Source of the DNA: Flavobacteriales bacterium
GTDB taxonomy: Bacteria; Bacteroidota; Bacteroidia; Flavobacteriales_D; Parvicellaceae
Assembly (NCBI GenBank): GCA_018401455.1
Contig: JAGYKU010000013.1
Coordinates: forward strand, 1-55,792
DNA: 55,792 bases
Reading direction: 5' to 3'
Below, piece after piece: positions 28,860 through 37,075 of the stretch; positions within the stretch are counted from its first letter, which is position 1, and every line of letters starts with the position of its first letter. The notes under the pieces were generated by a model. It ran no database searches, had not been told where the DNA came from, and saw nothing but the letters and a program-made list of their open reading frames with translations. Made by a program: the position numbers and the translations under genes.

Positions 28860-29780
28860 TTATTCAAATTTCACTAAAAAAGCATCTTTAAAAACACCAT
28901 CTCTAATCTCTTTAAGTTTATCTTTTGCATCTTTTTTGGTTTTGAAAGCGCCTACATAATATTTGTAATTAAAGGCTGAGTTGGAATTGCTCAAAATCAA
29001 TTCTTCAACAGCGTCTCCCACTGATAGAAAATCAGGATTATCTAATGAAACAGGCCCAGTAGATGCAAATATCTGTATTTTCCAAACGGGTTCATTTTTC
29101 ACTTCTTCATTAGGTTTTTCTGCTAACTGCATTTCTATTTTGTGGTGTGTTTTTACAAAATCTCTAAACGCTCTAAATATTGCAGAAGCTATAATATCTT
29201 GTCCTTTTTCTGAATTTAAATACGCTTCTTCATGAGGATTGGTCATGAAACCCGTTTCTACCAAAACAGCTGGCATTTTACTTTCTTTGAGAACTAACAA
29301 ATTCCCAAGTCTATCATTTTTTATTTTCACTCCCCTACTGTGTCTGCCTGCTCTTTCTTTGAATTGAATTTGAATTTCGTGCGCCAATTTATTGCTCATA
29401 GTACTTTCGAAAGTATGAATATGTGTTTCGGTTCCTACTACAGAGTTATTTTCGCTAGCGTTACAATGAACAGAAATAAAATACGCAGCATTGATGCTGT
29501 TTGCCATTTTAACTCTGTCTTCTAAACTAATAAATTCATCTGATTTTCTAGAGTAAACCACTTCAATTGCATGCCCTAAAAACTGTTCGATGTAACCGCC
29601 AGCTTTTAATGCCATTGCAAGATTTAAATCTTTTTCATCCAAAAGCCCTTTAGTTTGATGCAAGTTTCCTGGATCTTTTCCTCCGTGACCAGCATCAATA
29701 ACTACAATCATTTTTGTAGTGTCTTGCCCCAAAAAAGTAAAAAAACAAAAAAGAAATGATATGATTAAAAAACTTTTCAT
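28860..29780 (-). CDS. N-acetylmuramoyl-L-alanine amidase with C-terminal SPOR-like domain
   Basis: A 306-residue secreted peptidoglycan hydrolase. Signal peptide (MKSFLIISFLFCFFTFLGQ), then an Amidase_3 domain (about 23-215) with zinc ligands in VVIDAGHGGKDPGN, the Glu in LDEKDLNLAMAL and YFISVHCNAS, and catalytic Glu in AVLVETGFMTNPHEE. The C-terminal 80 residues (WKIQIFASTGPV ... YYVGAFKTKKDAKDKLKEI) form a SPOR-type domain that binds denuded glycan, which points to septal or cell-separation work (AmiC/CwlD-like). Its ATG overlaps the stop of the NlpC/P60 gene by 4 bases (ATGA), showing translational coupling. Confidence 0.93.
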   Translation of the reverse strand: MKSFLIISFLFCFFTFLGQDTTKMIVVIDAGHGGKDPGNLHQTKGLLDEKDLNLAMALKAGGYIEQFLGHAIEVVYSRKSDEFISLEDRVKMANSINAAYFISVHCNASENNSVVGTETHIHTFESTMSNKLAHEIQIQFKERAGRHSRGVKIKNDRLGNLLVLKESKMPAVLVETGFMTNPHEEAYLNSEKGQDIIASAIFRAFRDFVKTHHKIEMQLAEKPNEEVKNEPVWKIQIFASTGPVSLDNPDFLSVGDAVEELILSNSNSAFNYKYYVGAFKTKKDAKDKLKEIRDGVFKDAFLVKFE

Positions 29781-30679
29781 GGTTCTAAAACTGTAGCGGC
29801 AAATTGAAGTTTGGGTTTCCAGTAGGTATCAGCATCCACATTGGAAATCATTATGCCTCTACTTGTGGAAGCGTGAATCATCGTAAGCGGTTCTTTATCT
29901 CCATTGGAAATTACAATTCCAACGTGCGAAATATTGTTTTTACTTTTTCCGAAAAACAGTAAATCTCCTGGTTGCACTTTTGACAATTTAATTTCTTTGT
30001 AAGTTTCACCTTGCAAAGTGGCTGTTCTTGGCAATTGCTTTCCATTTTTACTAAACACATATTGCGTAAACCCAGAGCAATCAAAACCACTGGTTGAAAC
30101 ACCACCGTATTTATAAGGAGTTCCTATGTGTTTTTTGGCTTCATTGATTACACCTTCTCTAATTTTTGAAGTGGTAAGAGGAACTTCTGGAGTAAGATTT
30201 TCTGTGGGCGTAACTTTGACTTCTGTAATAATTAATTCATCAAATTTAGCCACATTACCAAAAAGCCTTACAAAAGAATCATACTTAATCTTTGCTTTTT
30301 CTTTCTCTCCTTTTTCATACAAAGTTCTAATTTCATTCGCAATCCCCAATTGCATATCGTAGATATAATTGGAATATGCTTTTTGGTAGTAAAAAATGCT
30401 GTCTAACTTCAAGAATTGCTCATAATCATAAATGGCATTGGAGGAAGAAAATCGCTCGTTACTTTTGCTTAATTGATATTCTGAAAGTGCTTTAAACAAA
30501 ATTGGTGATGGATGGCTTTTATATTTTTCATTCCTTAGCAATTTATCAGATTTTCGTAAAACAATTTTATAATTGCCTTGGTCGTACAACATTTCAAGGC
30601 GGTCTATTTTTTTGTCTTGCGCAAAAAATTGAATGCTAAAACTGATAAAAAATAATATGGCCGATATTCTCAAAATCAT
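29777..30679 (-). CDS. Secreted NlpC/P60 (C40) peptidoglycan endopeptidase
   Basis: A 300-residue protein with signal peptide MILRISAILFFISFSIQFFA, a helical TPR-like N-terminal half (about 22-150) and a C-terminal NlpC/P60 domain (about 168-295): catalytic Cys in TSGFDCSGFTQYVF, His in ISHVGIVI and a third polar residue in MIHASTSRG. These enzymes cleave D-Glu-mDAP bonds in wall peptides. It is the first gene of a unit with the amidase (ATGA overlap) and perhaps gldA, joining two wall-cutting activities. Confidence 0.92.
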   Translation of the reverse strand: MILRISAILFFISFSIQFFAQDKKIDRLEMLYDQGNYKIVLRKSDKLLRNEKYKSHPSPILFKALSEYQLSKSNERFSSSNAIYDYEQFLKLDSIFYYQKAYSNYIYDMQLGIANEIRTLYEKGEKEKAKIKYDSFVRLFGNVAKFDELIITEVKVTPTENLTPEVPLTTSKIREGVINEAKKHIGTPYKYGGVSTSGFDCSGFTQYVFSKNGKQLPRTATLQGETYKEIKLSKVQPGDLLFFGKSKNNISHVGIVISNGDKEPLTMIHASTSRGIMISNVDADTYWKPKLQFAATVLEP

Positions 30680-30764
30680 TTCGAATCACAAACCTAATGA
30701 AATAAGGTTTATGTCGATACCCGTAAACATTTTCTATGCCAACAGTTGAATGTTAATCGAACTG

Positions 30765-32318
30765 TTAGATTCCAAAATCTAAATTCAAACTTTCAAATAA
30801 TTCTTTTGTTTTAAGTTTATTATTTATAATTAGAATTTTATCGTCACTAACAATCTCGTACTCGATTTTCTTTAGAAATTCATTATCAAGACTAATTCCT
30901 ACCAGCAATATTCTTTCACAAAATTCTGCATCTTTATATAACCAGGTTCTCCTGTCTCCTTTGAGATTTACTGAAATTGTATTTTTATGCTGATTCATAT
31001 CATTTAATACAATTGGGTACAAAGCATAACTATCGTATAGATTATTCCATTCCCAAGAAGGAGACATTTGGTGCACCAACAATTCAATATCGTGTGTCAA
31101 AATAAGTGATTTAAGTTGATTTGCTCTTGTTAGTAAATCTTGATTTTTAACAATTGGAAAACTAGTATTCTCGATAGTTTCGTCCACCACTTTTTGAATT
31201 GTATTATTTTTGATAAAAAATGAAGTTGTACTTATTCCAACAAGTAAAATAAAAGAGTAAGTTCTCAAAACAAAATCCTTAAATATCATATATAAGGAAA
31301 TTATTACTAAAAGTGGAATGGTCAGATAAAATCTACTTACACTAAAAAATATTCCAGCATTTTCAACAGTATATGGTTCTTGAACTTTGGGAATATTTAA
31401 AGAAATAAGTACAATAAATATGATTGAAACGATAAATAAAGTTTCTTTTTTCATTCCTTTTCGATAAGCTAATAAAGTTAAAACGATAAACACTAATAAG
31501 TAAAGTGAACTTCCGCTTGAAACAAAAGGATATAGATTTTCAAACAATTGAGAATTGATAAGACTTTCATAGAATATTTGACTATCGAACTCCAACCCGC
31601 TTATATCGTGTAAAACTCTTTCTGGATTATTTTTATAAAAATCTTTAAATAGGTAATCAATAATCAAAATTGGAAGCATCCAAAGTGCTTTTAGGTAAAA
31701 TAAAATCGATTTGAGGTGAAAAGTCAAAACATAAATGAACACTGGAAAAATAATCAATATCGAACTTGGATTTGTTATAAAACAAAGCGCAGATGCAAGA
31801 TACAAAAATGTAACACTTTTTTTATTTTCAGGATAAAATAAAGGGATAAATAAGAAAGGAATAAATAAATGAGCTTGTACAAATCCTCTTGACATGGTAG
31901 TTAGGAAATTATACTCTAATGGCAATAGAACTGGCAGAACCAAACATAAATACGCCCAAAAAAACTTATGCTTTTTATAAAACACTAGACTAAGGATTAC
32001 AAAAGGCAATAATGATATAATACTTGTAGTGATTGGAAGTGCCATATAAATCGGAACTTTCATAAGTAATAAGGGAACTGCAAGAAAAGATTCAAGCATA
32101 TAGTTGAATGGCTGTCCGTAAAAAAAAGGTTCGTGAAAAATTCCATTGGAATAATCTACAGCGCCATTCCACATAATCAATTGATCAATATCAGAATAAA
32201 CAAAACCAAAATAAAAGAGTGTAATTAAACGGTCTATTATTAGCAATATGAAAAGTATTAAGAAAATAAGCCTATTCAAGGATTTTAAACTTATTTTACT
32301 TCGGATTATATCTGGCAT
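30765..32318 (-). CDS. Polytopic membrane protein, probable GT-C-fold glycosyltransferase
   Basis: A 517-residue protein with about ten to twelve hydrophobic helices and a soluble C-terminal tail of about 130 residues. After the first helix a loop reads VYSDIDQLIMWNGAVDYSNG, placing acidic residues where GT-C enzymes keep their catalytic Asp; FHEPFFYGQPFNYMLESFLA follows. This layout resembles GT39/GT83-like proteins, but I see no diagnostic family motif, so the substrate and even the enzyme class are uncertain. It stands apart from its neighbours on the minus strand. Confidence 0.7.
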   Translation of the reverse strand: MPDIIRSKISLKSLNRLIFLILFILLIIDRLITLFYFGFVYSDIDQLIMWNGAVDYSNGIFHEPFFYGQPFNYMLESFLAVPLLLMKVPIYMALPITTSIISLLPFVILSLVFYKKHKFFWAYLCLVLPVLLPLEYNFLTTMSRGFVQAHLFIPFLFIPLFYPENKKSVTFLYLASALCFITNPSSILIIFPVFIYVLTFHLKSILFYLKALWMLPILIIDYLFKDFYKNNPERVLHDISGLEFDSQIFYESLINSQLFENLYPFVSSGSSLYLLVFIVLTLLAYRKGMKKETLFIVSIIFIVLISLNIPKVQEPYTVENAGIFFSVSRFYLTIPLLVIISLYMIFKDFVLRTYSFILLVGISTTSFFIKNNTIQKVVDETIENTSFPIVKNQDLLTRANQLKSLILTHDIELLVHQMSPSWEWNNLYDSYALYPIVLNDMNQHKNTISVNLKGDRRTWLYKDAEFCERILLVGISLDNEFLKKIEYEIVSDDKILIINNKLKTKELFESLNLDFGI

Positions 32319-32368
32319 CTATTTTTTATTCAGGATTAGTTTATTTGAAGTAAGAAAATATTCCAAAA

Positions 32369-33055
32369 TTACAGCCATCTTAAAATTCCATCTTCAAAAA
32401 GTGCCAAAGAAGATGTTTTGACTCCTGCTATCTCCAACGCTTGATTGGTCCACGTGTTGCAAGTTTTGAGCAAATGATAACTGTGATTGGCTTCATAAAA
32501 ATTATCGAAATCTGTATAGCCTTTTCCTTCGATTAATTGAATATTAAATCCATTTTCTGTTTGAAAAGTAGCAAATACAAATGAAATCAATTGCATATAT
32601 TCCTCTTCATTCATACTACAGAGTTTGATTTTCTCCCCAATTTTGGGTTCTGAATCCCAATAAGTAATGTGCATTGCCGTTTCGGATGGCAATAACGCAG
32701 CTTTGAAAGCAGTACTAAATTTGAGATCTGCCCAAGTGGGAGTATCTAAATAAAAACCTTTGTCGCCCCAGCCGATACTAATAAATTTTGGTTTGGAACG
32801 AAGTCCTTTGTAATCTTTTACTGGAATAAAATGTGACCAATCGTGAAAAGAAGACTCCACAGGAAGACAAATATCTGTATGAACTCCATTACTAACCACA
32901 TAAAATTGAATTTCATCTTTTTTATATTCGTAATCTGAATTGACAGGAATGAGTAATCCTAAAATCGTAATAATCATATAAACAGACAAAAACATCACGA
33001 CAAACTCCACAAAGTAAAGCAAAGAGAAAGCGAGGTATTTAAGGTATTTTGTCAA
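32369..33055 (-). CDS. DUF2459 (TIGR02117-type) membrane-anchored protein
   Basis: A 228-residue protein with an N-terminal membrane segment (about 8-35) and an exported domain containing VVSNGVHTDICLPVESSFHDW, ISIGWGDKGFYLDTPTWADL and a final KTCNTWTNQALEIAGV. These are hallmarks of DUF2459, a family first noted near urease genes; the conserved H and C suggest a papain-like (NlpC-related) hydrolase site. Activity is not established. Its ATG overlaps the stop of the upstream globin gene by 4 bases (ATGA). Confidence 0.88.
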   Translation of the reverse strand: MTKYLKYLAFSLLYFVEFVVMFLSVYMIITILGLLIPVNSDYEYKKDEIQFYVVSNGVHTDICLPVESSFHDWSHFIPVKDYKGLRSKPKFISIGWGDKGFYLDTPTWADLKFSTAFKAALLPSETAMHITYWDSEPKIGEKIKLCSMNEEEYMQLISFVFATFQTENGFNIQLIEGKGYTDFDNFYEANHSYHLLKTCNTWTNQALEIAGVKTSSLALFEDGILRWL

Positions 33056-33423
33056 ACTATATTTCTTGAATGGGCAATTTTACTCCAAAATGTTAAACCA
33101 ATTACTTGCGCTCTTTTTTTGGCTTCGTCTGCCATTTTTCCTTCAAATAATTCATCCACAGTAGCGTTGAACAATTCTAACCATCTATCAAAGTGATCTC
33201 TCATTACTGGAAGTGGCTCGTGTTTTTCGTAAGGACTTCCTTTATAATCTCCAGCGCTAAACAAAATCGTGTTCCAAAAATTATACATCTTTGGCAAATG
33301 TGTTTCCCAATCTACTTTTGCAAACTCATTAAACACTGGCGATAACATATCATCCCCATTCACTCGATTGTAAAATGAATCCACCAACAACTTTATATCT
33401 TGTATATTTTCTAATTCCTTCAT
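33052..33423 (-). CDS. Group III truncated hemoglobin
   Basis: A 123-residue 2-on-2 globin of group III (trHb3). Helix B/E features are in FYNRVNGDDMLSPVFNEF and WETHLPKMYNFWNTILFSAG (group III Trp), and the proximal haem-binding His is in VMRDHFDRWLELFNATVDEL. Members bind O2 or NO, with proposed roles in nitrosative or oxidative stress and redox signalling. It is translationally coupled to the DUF2459 gene; any shared function is unknown. Confidence 0.93.
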   Translation of the reverse strand: MKELENIQDIKLLVDSFYNRVNGDDMLSPVFNEFAKVDWETHLPKMYNFWNTILFSAGDYKGSPYEKHEPLPVMRDHFDRWLELFNATVDELFEGKMADEAKKRAQVIGLTFWSKIAHSRNIV

Positions 33424-33464
33424 CTGAGCAAATTTATTGAATTATTTGTACTTACAGTTAATAA

Positions 33465-33935
33465 TTAATTTGATTCAATAATGTATTCTTTTATTTTTTC
33501 AAATTCTTCACAATAATTAAACAAATCCTTTTCGAATTGCTCTTTGGAATAAAATGAACCTTTATTTTTTTGTAAATTTGGTTTTTCAATCATTCTATTA
33601 TCACAAGTTAAATAAGAGTATTCATCATTAACTTTATTCAAATAGAGCAAATAGACTTTGCCATTATATTTTAAGAAGTTTTCATCTTTGTTTAGATAAT
33701 ATCCACACGTACTGTTGTCAGTATGAAGAATGAAAGTTTTTAATTTCTCACCTTTAAAACTATATAATATTCTAAATTTTATCTCAAGATTATCATCTTC
33801 TTTTTCCTTCAATTTTATTGATAAAATCTCAGCTTCGACAATTAATTCAGATTTCTGAACATATTCTTCTGAGAATTCAGGACTTTTGCAAAAACAAATA
33901 AGACATGCTATAATCGATGAAAAGTATAAAGTCAT
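33465..33935 (-). CDS. Secreted small protein, possible NTR/TIMP-like fold
   Basis: About 156 residues from the ATG at 33935; a longer frame opens at 33995, but the later Met gives a typical export signal (MTLYFSSIIACLICFCKS). The mature part reads as a five-stranded barrel: SELIVEAEILSIKLKEKE, then FRILYSFKGEKLKTFILHTD, CGYYLNKDENFLKYNGKVYL and a final SYLTCDNRMI. The order 'V.G.V...Y.FKG......V.T....CGY.F..G..YL.Y....C.R' is familiar from bacterial NTR/TIMP-like proteins, so a netrin-like inhibitor or binding fold is plausible. Two Cys could form the expected disulfide. Function unknown. Confidence 0.6.
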   Translation of the reverse strand: MTLYFSSIIACLICFCKSPEFSEEYVQKSELIVEAEILSIKLKEKEDDNLEIKFRILYSFKGEKLKTFILHTDNSTCGYYLNKDENFLKYNGKVYLLYLNKVNDEYSYLTCDNRMIEKPNLQKNKGSFYSKEQFEKDLFNYCEEFEKIKEYIIESN

Positions 33936-34018
33936 AATTTTAAAATTATCGCAAACTTCATATAGTTTTTTTAAATTACTATACCTAATTAGCATTTTGT
34001 TATTACAAATTTATTGAA

Positions 34019-34521
34019 TTATTTGGACTTAAAGTATATTGGTCCCTTAACTCCTACAGAAATAATTTGATTATTATTAATTTCATTCCCAATAAAGTCA
34101 ATATTACGGTATGATAAAAAAGAAGGAGAATAGGAAGCAAAAATTGAAACGCCATCATCTTTATCAAATACGTATCCTATTTCAAATACTGGTGAAACTC
34201 TTGTATAATTGGACCAATATCTATCCCAAGAAGGGTAAAATGTGCCATCTCGAAAAATAATCCAAGAAAGATTAACTCCTAACCCCAATTTGAAACTTTT
34301 AATATCCATTTTCAAAATTGTTTGAGAACTCAGTCTATTTACTAGAAATATTGCATTTATTCCTATATCACTCTCAATAAATTTACTGTTTATACCAATT
34401 GCATTTCCAAATGTTCCGTGAGTAGAAACATTTGGCTTCATATAGAAACCCAAGTTTCCTTTAGTTTGAGTTTGGTAATTCCTGCTAAAAAAAATATAAA
34501 TAAAAAAACAACTAATCTCAT
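34019..34521 (-). CDS. Small outer-membrane beta-barrel protein (one-base frameshift near its start)
   Basis: An open frame of 144 codons starts at 34453, but a better gene starts at the ATG at 34521: its signal peptide (MRLVVFLFIFF) joins SRNYQTQTKGNLGFYMKPNV if the T run at 34487-34494 is nine rather than eight. The body alternates strands (GINAIFLVNR, FKLGLGVNLSW, VSPVFEIGYVFDKDDGVSIF, NQIISVGVKGPIYFKSK), the look of a small opacity/OmpW-like barrel of eight strands. The missing base in a homopolymer again suggests sequence error. Function unknown. Confidence 0.65.
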
Positions 34522-34661
34522 ATAGTTTATCTTGTTTTAATGTGTCTTTCTAATTTGATTAATTTTAATTTTGAAGAGTCCCATTTTTTTTATTGTTTTT
34601 TAGTTACTTCTTAACAATTTCATCTCATATATTCTAATCCCCATTTATTTCACTTATAACT

Positions 34662-35753
34662 TTACTTAAATATTTTCAGTAGAATTTGGTCCTTTTTCAA
34701 AACCTGATATTTTTCAAAAACATATAAATCTTTTGTTTTATTATTAATAAGATATAAATACTTATGATATACTGTTTCATTATATTTTGGGTTATTCATT
34801 TGAGAAGGGTCATTTATTGGTGAATTATTTTTAATTTCAGAAATAATGTGATAATCAAGAATATAAACATCTTCATTAGGCACATCAGATTTTTTATCCA
34901 CAAATGTTATATCTAATCCAGAAGAAGAAAGTATTGATTTAAATATTGTATTGTACTGCTTATTTTCTTCCTTTTGATTTTCATAGGACTTTTGAATAAA
35001 TTGGCACATCATTCCTTTTCCTTTGTCTTTAGGAAGTAGTAAATCGGGGTACAGTACAAAATATATTTTTTTATCTTTAAAATAAGTCGGTGAAACATCA
35101 AGACATTCGAATGTGGCTTCTGCACTCACTCTTTCTTCATATTCTGCGTCTTTGTAATTTGAAGGGGACGCTTTTTTATCAGAATAAACATCTTTTAATG
35201 TAGTCATGTATAATTCTGGTTTAGATTCATCTAACCCAATTATCATTACCTGAAAATCATCACTGGTTTTTTTTGTGTAATCAAAATCTTTATTTGGTCT
35301 TCCAATTTCAACAAAAGCAATATATTGGACATTATTCTTTTTAAATTCCTCACGATCCTTTAACTCATAATTGCGATTATAAAAATACGAAGAAGTTTCG
35401 TCTATATCTTTTTCGACTAAGATGTATTTATATACATTTAAACCTGCTTCTTTAATAACCTCTTTAACGGGAGGAAACATTTTTTTCATATTAAAGGCTG
35501 CTTTATTCTTGTCATTTTTAAAATTTAACCTCCAATTATCTACATTGTCGGTTTGGTCGTAAACTAGTATAACAGCAACTTTTTCTAAAAAAAAATCTTT
35601 AGGTAATTCTGCTTTACCTTTTAATCCTTGTTTTAAACTTTTGACGTCAACTCCAGATTGCTTACCAGTAACACAGTCAGGAAGTTGAATTGATTCTTGT
35701 GCTTTAATACCAATTGCAGAAACTAATATTAAACTAAAAATTGCTTTTTTCAT
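34662..35753 (-). CDS. Secreted hypothetical protein
   Basis: A 363-residue protein with a clear signal peptide (MKKAIFSLILVSAIGIKAQ). The body is mixed alpha/beta and highly charged, with segments such as KVAVILVYDQTDNVDNWRL, VQYIAFVEIGRPNKDFDY, KKIYFVLYPDLLLPKDKGKG and EDVYILDYHIISEIK. I recognise no family. It has four Cys in the mature protein and no T9SS sorting domain, so it should stay periplasmic. It is flanked by intergenic gaps of about 140 bases on both sides and appears monocistronic. Confidence 0.75.
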   Translation of the reverse strand: MKKAIFSLILVSAIGIKAQESIQLPDCVTGKQSGVDVKSLKQGLKGKAELPKDFFLEKVAVILVYDQTDNVDNWRLNFKNDKNKAAFNMKKMFPPVKEVIKEAGLNVYKYILVEKDIDETSSYFYNRNYELKDREEFKKNNVQYIAFVEIGRPNKDFDYTKKTSDDFQVMIIGLDESKPELYMTTLKDVYSDKKASPSNYKDAEYEERVSAEATFECLDVSPTYFKDKKIYFVLYPDLLLPKDKGKGMMCQFIQKSYENQKEENKQYNTIFKSILSSSGLDITFVDKKSDVPNEDVYILDYHIISEIKNNSPINDPSQMNNPKYNETVYHKYLYLINNKTKDLYVFEKYQVLKKDQILLKIFK

Positions 35754-35900
35754 ATTTGTATTTTTATATTTATTTTAATTCATAATTTCAATCAAATGTA
35801 CAAAATTTAGTTTGAATATGTTTTCTTCATAAAAAAAATGTCCAAATCACTTTCATGAGTTGAACATTTCATTTTTTTAACAAATAAATTTTTCAATATT

Positions 35901-36872
35901 TTACCAACCCAAAATATAGGCAAAAATAAGTGGCGCTACAATAGTAGCATCAGATTCTACTATAAATTTTGGTGTATCTATGTCTAGTTTTCCCCAAGTG
36001 ATTTTTTCGTTGGGAACTGCTCCAGAATAGGAACCGTAACTTGTTGTAGAATCAGAAATCTGACAGAAATAACTCCAAAACGGAATGTTTTCCATTTCCA
36101 TATCTTGATACAACATAGGAACGACACAAATTGGGAAATCTCCTGCTATTCCTCCTCCAATCTGGAAGAAACCAACTCCTTTTCCTTCAGAATTTTTCAC
36201 ATACCAATCTGCCAACCAAGCCATATATTCAATTCCAGATTTCATAGTGCTTGCTTGCAACTCTCCTTTGATAACATAAGAAGCAAAAATATTTCCCATA
36301 GTAGAATCTTCCCATCCTGGAACCACAATTGGAATGTTTTTTTGAGCTGCTGCTAGCATCCAAGAGTTTTTTGGATCAATTTCATAATACTGTTCTAATT
36401 CTCCACTTAAAAGGATTTTGTACATATACTCATGCGGAAAATATCTTTCCCCAGCCACTTCAGCATCTTTCCATATTTTGTGAATATGTTTTTGCAATCT
36501 TCTAAAAGCTTCTTCTTCGGGAATACAAGTATCGGTAACTCTATTGTAGTGATTTTCTAATAAATCCCATTCATCTTGTGGAGATAAATCTCTGTAGTGA
36601 GGTACTCTTTTGTAATGAGAATGCGCAACCAAATTCATGATATCTTCTTCCAAATTGGCTCCTGTGCATGAAATAATCGCAACTTTATCCTGTCTAATCA
36701 TTTCTGCCAAAGATTTCCCTAATTCTGCCGTACTCATAGCTCCAGCAAGCGTTACCATCATTTTTCCACCTTCCAAAAGATGAGTTTCATAACCTTGAGC
36801 TGCATCTACTAATGCCGCAGCGTTGAAATGTTTGTAATGTTCTACTATAAAATTTGATATTGGTCCTTTCAT
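35901..36872 (-). CDS. speY: Deoxyhypusine synthase-like protein of polyamine metabolism
   Basis: A 323-residue protein of the deoxyhypusine synthase fold, an NAD-dependent aminobutyl transferase. The C-terminal block SDSTTSYGSYSGAVPNEKIT followed by WGKLDIDTPKFIVESDATIV aligns with the family's 'SGA.P.E..SWGKI..DA' motif, and the Lys of WGK is the expected catalytic lysine. GVGFFQIGGGIAGDFPI forms the nucleotide-binding region. Bacteria lack eIF5A, so the product is not deoxyhypusine; characterised bacterial relatives make homospermidine, so a free polyamine substrate is likely. It follows speA on the minus strand with a 203-base repeat-filled gap. The exact product is inference. Confidence 0.88.
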   Translation of the reverse strand: MKGPISNFIVEHYKHFNAAALVDAAQGYETHLLEGGKMMVTLAGAMSTAELGKSLAEMIRQDKVAIISCTGANLEEDIMNLVAHSHYKRVPHYRDLSPQDEWDLLENHYNRVTDTCIPEEEAFRRLQKHIHKIWKDAEVAGERYFPHEYMYKILLSGELEQYYEIDPKNSWMLAAAQKNIPIVVPGWEDSTMGNIFASYVIKGELQASTMKSGIEYMAWLADWYVKNSEGKGVGFFQIGGGIAGDFPICVVPMLYQDMEMENIPFWSYFCQISDSTTSYGSYSGAVPNEKITWGKLDIDTPKFIVESDATIVAPLIFAYILGW

Positions 36873-36880
36873 TTTTTTAA

Positions 36881-36995
36881 GTTGTTAGTTTTAGCATAGT
36901 GGTTAGTGGTTAGTTGTTAGTTGTTAGCGGTTAGTGATTGATTGTTAAACTCTTAGTAGTTAGTGGTTAGTGATTAGCGGTTAGTGATTAGCGAG
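36881..36995 (-). repeat. Degenerate heptameric repeat array (TAACCAC family)
   Basis: About fifteen contiguous 7-base units, read on the minus strand as TAACCAC, TAACAAC, TAACCGC, TAATCAC and close variants. It lies directly upstream of the DHS-like start codon, in the transcribed gap after speA. A second array with the same period and an AAC-leading unit lies just beyond it (37000-37073) in the opposite orientation. Confidence 0.85.
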
Positions 36996-36999
36996 GAAT

Positions 37000-37073
37000 A
37001 ACTCCAAACAACAAACTCCAAACAACAAACTCCAAACCACGAACTCCGAACTCCGAACTCCGAACCACAAACC
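37000..37073 (+). repeat. Degenerate heptameric repeat array (AACTCCR family)
   Basis: About ten contiguous 7-base units read on the plus strand: AACTCCA, AACAACA, AACCACG, AACTCCG. It stops two bases before the speA stop codon (minus strand), so it is the immediate 3' flank of speA. Units AACCACG/AACAACA show it belongs to the same family as the oppositely oriented array at 36881-36995, so the two could pair into a long imperfect stem in RNA. Confidence 0.85.
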
Positions 37074-37075
37074 AT

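Noticed and set aside
30689-30696. TAGGTTTG -7 box before the NlpC/P60 gene
   Set aside because: It matches the consensus but would leave a leader of only about four bases, so it may be a chance match.
36881-37073. CRISPR array
   Set aside because: Units are 7 bases, contiguous and degenerate, without spacers; no cas genes are nearby.
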